NCBI GenBank assembly: GCA_964589285.1
Contig: CAZPSP010000079.1
Location: 1 to 12,126, forward strand
DNA: 12,126 bases
Direction: 5' to 3'
From: DAOUEG01 sp964589285
GTDB taxonomy: Bacteria; Chloroflexota; Dehalococcoidia; Dehalococcoidales; RBG-16-60-22
Each line of letters opens with the position of its first letter. The stretch's first letter is position 1. Below, piece after piece: positions 6,837 through 12,126 of the stretch. Below the pieces are notes generated by a model. The model was not told the DNA's origin. It worked only from the letters and a program-made list of their open reading frames with translations, and searched no databases. A program made the translations under genes and the position numbers.

Positions 6837-8426
6837 ATGAAGAAAGTTTGCTTTGCACTGGTTGGCTTCATCATTCTCGTCTCTTTGCTGGCCGGATGCG
6901 GCAGTGATACCACTACCACCTCGAAACCATCCGCAACGACCACGACCACAGCGACCACGACAACACAAACCACTCCGGTTTCCACCGGCCCCAAGACCGG
7001 TGGCACATTTACACTCATTCTGACCGGCAGCCCCGCTGGCAACGTTGGCTGGCCCCCCGAATTTATGGGCAATGACTCAACCACTCCCCAGATGATATAT
7101 GAAGGCCTGATGCGCGGCCTCGCAGACAGCACCGTCGAAGCGTCCCTGGCGACAAGCTGGGAACTGGCCGATGATAAACTCTCCGCCACGTACCACCTCC
7201 GCGAGGGCGTCAAGTTCCATGACGGGACCGACTTTAACGCGGAAGCGGTCAAATTTAACTTCGACGCGCTGATCGAAGCTAACCGGCAGGTCTACTGGGA
7301 CCATGTCGAAGTCGTCGACCCAATGACCATCAAGATCGTCTTTAAAGAATACCGCAATGGTATCGAATTCAGCCCCGCTGGACAATGGATCGCATCCCCC
7401 ACCGCCGCTCAGAAAGGCGGGAACCTGGACTACATCAGGCAGAACCCCTGCGGCACCGGCCCGTTCGTTTTCCAGGAATTCCACCAGGACCAGAATTTCG
7501 TCGCTAACAAGAACCCCAACTACTGGCGCGCCGGTTATCCTTACGTCGATAAGATCGTCATCAAATTCATTCCGGACGCCATGACATACAAGGCAGCCAT
7601 GCAGAATGGCGAAGCCGACGCCGTACCCGTGGAACTCGGCAAGCTGGCCGCGGACTTTATCGATATGGGGTTCGATGTCCTGACCCAGCACCAGGCGGTC
7701 TTCTCTCTCTTCTTCGATACCAATAACGAAGCTTCGCCCTTCCGCGACCAGAAGGTCCGGGAAGCGGTGGAATATGCTATCAACCGTGAAGAGATCGCCG
7801 AGGGGCTCGGCTACGGCCTCTTCCTTCCCGTCAAGAACATCATCGCCAGGGATAATGTCGCCTATACGGAAGAAGGCATAACGTACCGTCCGTACGATCC
7901 GGACAAAGCCAAACAGCTGCTTACCGAAGCCGGATATCCCAACGGCTTCAAGACCCAGATAACGCCACATATCGCTTCGGACAAAGACATCAACTTGGCC
8001 ATCAAGCAGTACCTTGACAACGTCGGCATACAGACCAGCATCAACTATGTTACCGACACACAATATCTCGAACTCAGGACCGGCGAATTCGAAGGCATGA
8101 TCCTCGAACCCTTCGCCGCCTTCGCCAACTTCGGGATGTCGCTCAACATGTACCTTTCTCAGACCAGCATCTTCTTTACGAACATGAACAAGCCTGATGA
8201 AATGCAGGCATTCCTGGACGATCTGGCTTATTCGCCTATATATCCCGATATCGATATCATTCAGAACATGGTCCGTTACATCCACGAGAATTGTTATCTG
8301 GTCGCTGTTCATGACGGCGGCATGGGCTATGCATTCTCCGATAAGGTCGGAGGCACGGAAGACGCTTTCCTGACCCTGTCGTTCCCGCCCTACTTCATTG
8401 CCGAGTACATCTGGATGAAGGAGTAA
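6837..8426 (+). CDS. ABC transporter substrate-binding lipoprotein, family 5 (oligopeptide-type)
   Basis: Encodes 529 residues from the ATG at 6837, selected because AAAGGAGGG ends four bases upstream and the signal peptide begins there; an in-frame GTG at 6801 would add 12 hydrophilic residues before it. The lipobox LLAGC puts the lipidated Cys at 21. A long Thr-rich linker follows (to about residue 50), then the mature family-5 fold. The family signature spans residues 119-143, containing LREGVKFHDG and AEAVKFNFD. Members bind peptides, nickel chelates, opines or sugars, so the ligand is open. The protein would be tethered outside the membrane and deliver solute to the two permeases encoded next. 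The first gene of a three-gene operon, followed by a stable hairpin that may raise its level over the permeases. Confidence 0.93.
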   Translation: MKKVCFALVGFIILVSLLAGCGSDTTTTSKPSATTTTTATTTTQTTPVSTGPKTGGTFTLILTGSPAGNVGWPPEFMGNDSTTPQMIYEGLMRGLADSTVEASLATSWELADDKLSATYHLREGVKFHDGTDFNAEAVKFNFDALIEANRQVYWDHVEVVDPMTIKIVFKEYRNGIEFSPAGQWIASPTAAQKGGNLDYIRQNPCGTGPFVFQEFHQDQNFVANKNPNYWRAGYPYVDKIVIKFIPDAMTYKAAMQNGEADAVPVELGKLAADFIDMGFDVLTQHQAVFSLFFDTNNEASPFRDQKVREAVEYAINREEIAEGLGYGLFLPVKNIIARDNVAYTEEGITYRPYDPDKAKQLLTEAGYPNGFKTQITPHIASDKDINLAIKQYLDNVGIQTSINYVTDTQYLELRTGEFEGMILEPFAAFANFGMSLNMYLSQTSIFFTNMNKPDEMQAFLDDLAYSPIYPDIDIIQNMVRYIHENCYLVAVHDGGMGYAFSDKVGGTEDAFLTLSFPPYFIAEYIWMKE

Positions 8427-8434
8427 CCATGGAG

Positions 8435-8465
8435 ACAGGGCGCGGGCATAACGTCCGCGCCCTGT
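8435..8465 (+). other. Stable intercistronic hairpin between binding-protein and permease genes
   Basis: ACAGGGCGCGG (8435-8445) pairs perfectly with CCGCGCCCTGT (8455-8465) around a nine-base loop. No T run follows, so it is not a standard intrinsic terminator. In ABC importers such hairpins after the binding-protein gene commonly protect the upstream mRNA or partly attenuate transcription, giving excess binding protein over permease. The role here is inferred from position. Confidence 0.7.
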
Positions 8466-8563
8466 TCCAGTTCCCGCACGTTAAAAGACTCCGTAATACC
8501 GTATTGCCTTATCTGTAACCAAACACGGGCGATAGAAAAAGTAGCTGTTCGGCAGGTTGAATT

Positions 8564-9520
8564 ATGACCACTTTTCTGATAAGAAGACTCCTTCAGTGCG
8601 TAGTCGTACTGCTCATTGTCACCGTCATCGTGTTTATCGCCATGCGCTTGTTACCCGGGGATCCGCTACTCATGCTGATTTCTTCCACCGAGACTGAAGA
8701 ATTCACGGTGGAACAATTAGAAGCCCTGCGGCACCAGTACGGACTTGACAAGCCGCTCATCGTTCAATACTTCGATTGGCTCGGGAACGTGCTGCAGGGA
8801 GACCTGGGAAGGTCTATAGTCAGCAAGCTACCGATCCACAAGGAGATACTGCGGCGCATTCCCATAACCTTTCATCTGGGAGTGTTGAGTTTTATCTTCA
8901 GCGTTCTCATCGGTATACCGGCGGGCATAATCTGCGCCGTCAAGCGGAGTACCTGGATAGACAATGTAGTAACGACGCTGGCTAATCTCGGCATCACGGT
9001 GCCCAACTTCTGGCTCGGCGTGCTCCTGATCTACCTCTTCTCACTGCACTGGCACCTGCTGCCGACCATGGGTTATACATCTCCGTTCGATGATTTCTGG
9101 CTCAGCACCAAGATGCTCGTCATGCCGGTCTTCTGTATGATGATCGGGGCGGTATCCGGCAATACCCGGCAGGTACGTTCCGCCATGCTTGAAACGCTGC
9201 GCCAGGATTATGTGCGGACCGCCTGGTCCAAAGGACTGAGTTTCCGCGTCGTCATCTTCAAACATGCTCTGCGTAACGCTATCGTACCCATCGTCACCTT
9301 GCTGGGCCTGGCTGTGCCCTTGTTGCTGGGCGGTTCGGTTCTCATCGAGCAGGTCTTCGCTATCCCCGGCATGGGCAGGCTGGCCGTCGACGCGATCATG
9401 CGCCAGGACTACCCCTACGTTCAGGCAATAACACTCATCATGGCCGCCGCGGTGGTCTTTGCTAATCTGGTGGTGGACCTGGCCTACGGCTGGATCGACC
9501 CGAGAGTAAGATATTCCTAG
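8564..9520 (+). CDS. ABC transporter permease, DppB/OppB family
   Basis: Encodes 318 residues, the usual length for this family. The first membrane helix (about 9-27) is followed by the conserved MRLLPGDP (27-34). Five further hydrophobic segments lie at roughly 102-126, 135-160, 184-198, 238-262 and 286-308. The EAA-type loop that docks on the ATPase is near residues 207-238 (ETLRQDYVRTAWSKGLSFR, then HALRNAIVP). The C terminus DLAYGWIDPRVRYS is typical. The ATG at 8564 has only a weak AGGTTGA site, which would fit lower expression than the binding protein. It forms the membrane channel together with the next gene product; the stop codon abuts that gene. Confidence 0.95.
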   Translation: MTTFLIRRLLQCVVVLLIVTVIVFIAMRLLPGDPLLMLISSTETEEFTVEQLEALRHQYGLDKPLIVQYFDWLGNVLQGDLGRSIVSKLPIHKEILRRIPITFHLGVLSFIFSVLIGIPAGIICAVKRSTWIDNVVTTLANLGITVPNFWLGVLLIYLFSLHWHLLPTMGYTSPFDDFWLSTKMLVMPVFCMMIGAVSGNTRQVRSAMLETLRQDYVRTAWSKGLSFRVVIFKHALRNAIVPIVTLLGLAVPLLLGGSVLIEQVFAIPGMGRLAVDAIMRQDYPYVQAITLIMAAAVVFANLVVDLAYGWIDPRVRYS

Positions 9521-10429
9521 GTGAGGTTTCCTTTGAATAACAACGCTGCAGTTATAAATGAGTTTTCAGAAGCGCCCCCTCACGTCAGTGAATTCAGACG
9601 GTTTTTCCGGGTCCTGACCAGCCGCTTCGTGGTCATCGTCGGTCTGGTAATCCTGGTCTGCCTGATCCTCGTGGCGATCTTCGCTCCCTTCATCGCCCCG
9701 TATGATCCTTATAAACTGGATATCACCAACCGCCTGGAAAATCCCTCCGCGGAACACTGGCTGGGAACGGATACCGTGGGTCGTGATACTCTGTCCCGCG
9801 TCATTTACGGGACCCGCACGTCTCTCCAGATTGGCCTGCTGTCGGTCACCTTCGCCGCCCTGATCGGCGTATCGCTGGGAATGATCGCCGGCTTCATGGG
9901 AGGATGGACCTACGCCATTATCATGAGAATAATGGATGCCCTGATGTCCTTTCCCATGATACTCCTGGCCCTCATGATAGCAGCGGTCCTGGGAGGCGGC
10001 ATAGAAAATGTCATCATCGCCCTCGCGGTCAGCCTCCTGCCGGGTTACGCCAGGCTGATGTGCGGACAGGTGATCGTTACCAAGGAAGGGGACTACATCC
10101 TTGCCGCCCGGTCCATGGGCGCTAATCAATGGTATATCATGGTGCGGCACATTATTCTTAACTGCCTGCCCCCTATCATCGTTTTTATCACGATGATGCT
10201 TGGCAACGCTATCCTGGCCGAGGCCGGTCTGAGCTTCCTCGGCATCGGCGTCGAAGCAGAAATCCCCACCTGGGGCGGCATGATCAATGACGGGCGTGAA
10301 TACCTGCTGACCAATCCCATTCTCTCGTTCGCTCCCGGCGTGGCTCTCATGCTCGTGGTCTTCGGTTTCAACATGGTTGGAGACGGCCTGAGAGACGCAC
10401 TCGATCCACGCCTCAGAGGCATGATATAG
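9521..10429 (+). CDS. ABC transporter permease, DppC/OppC family
   Basis: Up to 302 residues. Family hallmarks are the N-terminal hydrophobic helix (about 36-56) followed by APFIAPYDPY, HWLGTDTVGRDTLSR (79-93), the EAA-type loop around 189-212 (EGDYILAARSMGANQWYIM), AGLSFLGIGVEAEIPTWGGM (235-254) and the C terminus DGLRDALDPRLRG. The start is uncertain. GTG at 9521 directly follows the previous stop but has no Shine-Dalgarno sequence, whereas TTG at 9533 lies six bases after AGGTGAGG (9519-9526) and may be the true start, which would shorten the protein by four residues. It pairs with the preceding permease. No ATPase gene follows; the operon ends at a strong terminator. Confidence 0.94.
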   Translation: MRFPLNNNAAVINEFSEAPPHVSEFRRFFRVLTSRFVVIVGLVILVCLILVAIFAPFIAPYDPYKLDITNRLENPSAEHWLGTDTVGRDTLSRVIYGTRTSLQIGLLSVTFAALIGVSLGMIAGFMGGWTYAIIMRIMDALMSFPMILLALMIAAVLGGGIENVIIALAVSLLPGYARLMCGQVIVTKEGDYILAARSMGANQWYIMVRHIILNCLPPIIVFITMMLGNAILAEAGLSFLGIGVEAEIPTWGGMINDGREYLLTNPILSFAPGVALMLVVFGFNMVGDGLRDALDPRLRGMI

Positions 10430-10456
10430 GAACCATTCTTCATTAACGGTAACCGG

Positions 10457-10501
10457 ACGGCACGGTACAGGATCACAACAAAGACGTACCGTGCCGTTTT
10501 T
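10457..10501 (+). terminator. Strong intrinsic terminator after the transporter operon
   Basis: ACGGCACGGTAC (10457-10468) and its exact complement (10486-10497) form a 12-bp stem with a 17-base loop, followed by a run of five T residues (10497-10501). It lies 28 bases after the permease stop and ends the three-gene operon before the second binding-protein gene. Confidence 0.92.
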
Positions 10502-10773
10502 CTATTTACTCCGGTCTCCCGGCCTGTTTGCCGTGTGGTTGATATTTTGCCGGTTTTGGGTTAAAGTAAGTCAAGTATGACGGAATTAGGTCTCTCCGGA
10601 AAGAGAAGTTCCGGGGTTAATTGCGTATCACGTCTGTTGTATCAGGTAGTTATACCTGCGGGAGCGGGGCAACGGCGGTCTGCCTTCATCCCGCATTGAG
10701 TAATTACTATCGGTGATAAGAATTAAGTATTTACGTATAAATGTTCGTAAAGTTAGAAATTTGGTATAAGTAG
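10502..10773. other. Gene-free stretch with a series of hairpins
   Basis: No credible coding frame is seen. Several inverted repeats follow each other: CCGGAA/TTCCGG (10596-10614), CAGGTA/TACCTG (10643-10658) and TGCGGGA/TCCCGCA (10657-10695). Upstream, TTGATA (10539-10544) and TAAAGT (10562-10567) at 17-base spacing could be a weak promoter reading into these hairpins. After 10695 the sequence becomes AT-rich. A small RNA or a long leader is possible, but no known RNA family was recognised and no terminator follows the hairpins. Confidence 0.35.
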
Positions 10774-10803
10774 TTGACAGGAAATAAAGTTGTGGCATAT
10801 ATT
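10774..10803 (+). promoter_or_regulatory. Sigma-70-type promoter for the second binding-protein gene
   Basis: A consensus TTGACA (10774-10779) is followed after 18 bases by TATATT (10798-10803), a five-of-six match to the -10. It lies in an AT-rich tract about 170 bases before the start codon, and gives this gene a promoter separate from the upstream transporter operon. Confidence 0.65.
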
Positions 10804-10830
10804 TAGAGAATCAGATTTCACCACGCTCGC

Positions 10831-10880
10831 GGGCAAGGCTGTTAAACAGTAATGCCCATTCCCTGTACAGTCACAGGGAA
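10831..10880 (+). promoter_or_regulatory. Structured 5' leader (two adjacent hairpins) of the second binding-protein gene
   Basis: GGGCA (10831-10835) pairs with TGCCC (10853-10857) and encloses a small CTG/CAG stem. One base later TTCCCTGT (10859-10866) pairs perfectly with ACAGGGAA (10873-10880) around a six-base loop. Neither is followed by a T run. The pair sits in the transcribed leader and could control RNA stability or translation. I recognise no known riboswitch class. Confidence 0.45.
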
Positions 10881-10969
10881 CATAAAAATCTAAGGGAAGA
10901 GGAGGTTGATATTAGAGTTATAACGTAGGATTCCTGGCAAAGGTTCTGATTTTTTACGAGGAGGGTACA

Positions 10970-12126
10970 ATGAAGAAATTTCTTCTAATCTCGTTATCAC
11001 TCGTCCTACTGGTAAGCATGCTTCTTGCAGGTTGTGGCGGAGACGATACCCCGGCACAAACCACTACCACGACTCAGACCTCCCAGACTACTCAGACTAC
11101 TCAGACTACCCAGACTACCCAGACCTCCCAAACTACCCAGACCACCAAGACCACCACTACTACCACTCAACCAACCGACCGGCAGCCTTATGGAACAATC
11201 GTCGCAGCCAGTGCTGACTTCGGCTATGAATCAATGGACCCGGTGTTCTACGAGACTACCTGGGGTTGGGCTTTTTATGACTCCTTACTACGCTATGATG
11301 AAAATGGGAACTTTATTCCCGGCGTTGCTGATAGCTGGTCTATTGATGGTAACGTATGGACCTTCAAGATTCATCAGGGCATCAAATTCCACAACGGCGA
11401 TCCCTTAACCGCCCATGATGTTAAATTTACCGTAGATCGATTCAGCGATATGGGGCAATCAAGCAATCCCTGGTCCTACTACATTAGTAAAGCCTATAAC
11501 CAGATTGAAACTAAAGTAGTAGATGATTATACATTCCAGTTCGTAGCTGATCACCCTGAACCGCCCCAGCAGATTGTCTTTGCTTGGACGCGTATTCTGC
11601 CTAAAAACTACTTTGAAACGGTCGGCCAGGATGAATTCCGCAAGAACCCGATCGGCTCCGGACCATGGATATTCAAAGAACTGATTACGAAGCAAAAACT
11701 CACTCTTGAAGCTAACACGAACTACTGGCGACAGGATGAAGTCCCCTATTTCCAGAACTATGTCGAATTGATGGTTCCGGAAGAAGCGACTCGTATCGCT
11801 ATGCTTAAGACGGGCGAAGTCGATATCGCCTACGGTATAACGTACGATCGTCTCCCTGATCTGGAAAACGCCGGATTCGGTGGAGTTGCAGTCGGTTTGC
11901 CGACCTTGAGTAATATCGCTATACAGGGAAGCTGGTACGAAGAAGCGGGTCCCATGCATGATATCCGCGTTCGCCAGGCACTTTCTTACGCATTGAACCG
12001 GCAGGAGATCTGCGATACATGGTACGCAGGCTATGCTACGCCTGGTGGTTTGTTCTATATGCATCGCGGCGGCTACGGCTATACCGACGCCCTGGAACCC
12101 GATCCTTATGACCCCGAAAAAGCTAA
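10970..12126 (+). CDS. Second ABC transporter substrate-binding lipoprotein, family 5 (3' end outside window)
   Basis: The frame is open from the ATG at 10970 to the window end (385 full codons, no stop). AGGAGGG (10959-10965) lies four bases upstream. The signal peptide ends in the lipobox LLAGC with Cys22. A Gln/Thr-rich linker of about 50 residues follows, encoded partly by a 9-bp tandem repeat. The family-5 signature is clear at residues 130-156 (WTFKIHQGIKFHNGDPLTAH, then DVKFTVDRF), and NPIGSGPWIFKE and RVRQALSYALNRQEI further down are also typical. It is only distantly similar to the first binding protein, so it probably binds a different ligand. Codon use is visibly less GC-biased than in the upstream genes. 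It has its own promoter and leader and probably starts a further transporter operon beyond the window. Confidence 0.92.
   Translation, partial: MKKFLLISLSLVLLVSMLLAGCGGDDTPAQTTTTTQTSQTTQTTQTTQTTQTSQTTQTTKTTTTTTQPTDRQPYGTIVAASADFGYESMDPVFYETTWGWAFYDSLLRYDENGNFIPGVADSWSIDGNVWTFKIHQGIKFHNGDPLTAHDVKFTVDRFSDMGQSSNPWSYYISKAYNQIETKVVDDYTFQFVADHPEPPQQIVFAWTRILPKNYFETVGQDEFRKNPIGSGPWIFKELITKQKLTLEANTNYWRQDEVPYFQNYVELMVPEEATRIAMLKTGEVDIAYGITYDRLPDLENAGFGGVAVGLPTLSNIAIQGSWYEEAGPMHDIRVRQALSYALNRQEICDTWYAGYATPGGLFYMHRGGYGYTDALEPDPYDPEKA
11075..11155 (+). repeat. 9-bp tandem repeat coding for a Gln-Thr-Thr linker
   Basis: Nine in-frame copies of a 9-base unit (consensus CAGACTACC, variants CAGACCTCC, CAGACTACT, CAAACTACC, CAGACCACC, AAGACCACC) encode QTT/QTS repeats at residues 36-62 of the second binding lipoprotein. 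The unit is a multiple of three, so copy-number change alters linker length without a frameshift. Confidence 0.9.

Noticed and set aside
7077..8312. Long antisense open frame (411 codons, minus strand) across the first binding-protein gene
   Set aside because: The plus frame has clear family-5 motifs, signal peptide and ribosome binding site; the antisense product has no recognisable motif and reflects GC-rich codon bias.
10901..10928. GGAGG (10901-10905) followed by a possible five-codon leader peptide from ATT
   Set aside because: ATT is a very rare start, and a five-codon ORF cannot be distinguished from chance; GGAGG strings are common in this window.
11075..11155. Short repeats as a possible CRISPR array
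   Set aside because: Units are 9 bp, contiguous, in frame and without spacers; they encode a Thr-rich linker.
11025..11408. Pro/Arg/Leu-rich open frame across the 9-bp repeat
   Set aside because: A frame-shifted reading of the repeat; the correct frame begins with a lipoprotein signal peptide and continues into the binding-protein fold.
11459..12064. Antisense open frame (201 codons, minus strand) in the second binding-protein gene
   Set aside because: Shadow of the coding frame; no ribosome binding site and no recognisable domain.

Overview
The window looks like a chromosomal segment of an anaerobic, moderately GC-rich bacterium. Three genes encode lipoproteins whose lipobox Cys is followed by a Thr-rich linker. 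They sit with an AprAB-like flavoprotein/ferredoxin pair, a UroD/MtaA-type protein, a UGSC-type selenoprotein and a family-5 (oligopeptide-type) ABC transporter. I infer a Chloroflexota (Dehalococcoidia-like) or similar sediment anaerobe; no marker gene in the window proves this.

Layout. 1-929 (+): the 3' end of an unrecognised gene, translationally coupled to a small lipoprotein gene. 1014-3277 (-): a two-gene operon for an FAD-dependent fumarate-reductase/AprA-like subunit and a two-[4Fe-4S] ferredoxin. 3399-4712 (+): a UroD/methylcobamide-methyltransferase-like protein, divergent from that operon and closed by a strong terminator. 4858-6540 (-): one 560-residue gene with an in-frame TGA (6228-6226) inside a UGSC motif, best read as selenocysteine. 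A standard gene caller splits it into two ORFs. 6837-10429 (+): solute-binding lipoprotein plus two permeases, closed by a strong terminator. 10430-10969: 540 bp without a gene, holding a chain of hairpins, a good sigma-70-type promoter and a structured leader. 10970-12126 (+): a second solute-binding lipoprotein with a 9-bp tandem repeat, cut by the window edge.

How the parts may work together (inference): the binding proteins and permeases import a small peptide or other organic solute. The selenoprotein, the flavoprotein/ferredoxin pair and the UroD-like protein are cytoplasmic redox or C1/cobamide-type enzymes that could act on it. The selenoprotein shares an intergenic region with the transporter, and the UroD-like gene shares one with the flavoprotein operon. 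No substrate can be read from the sequence. No transporter ATPase lies in the window.

The most notable item is the hidden selenoprotein: a UGSC domain fused to a large uncharacterised domain that begins with a GWTDG motif.
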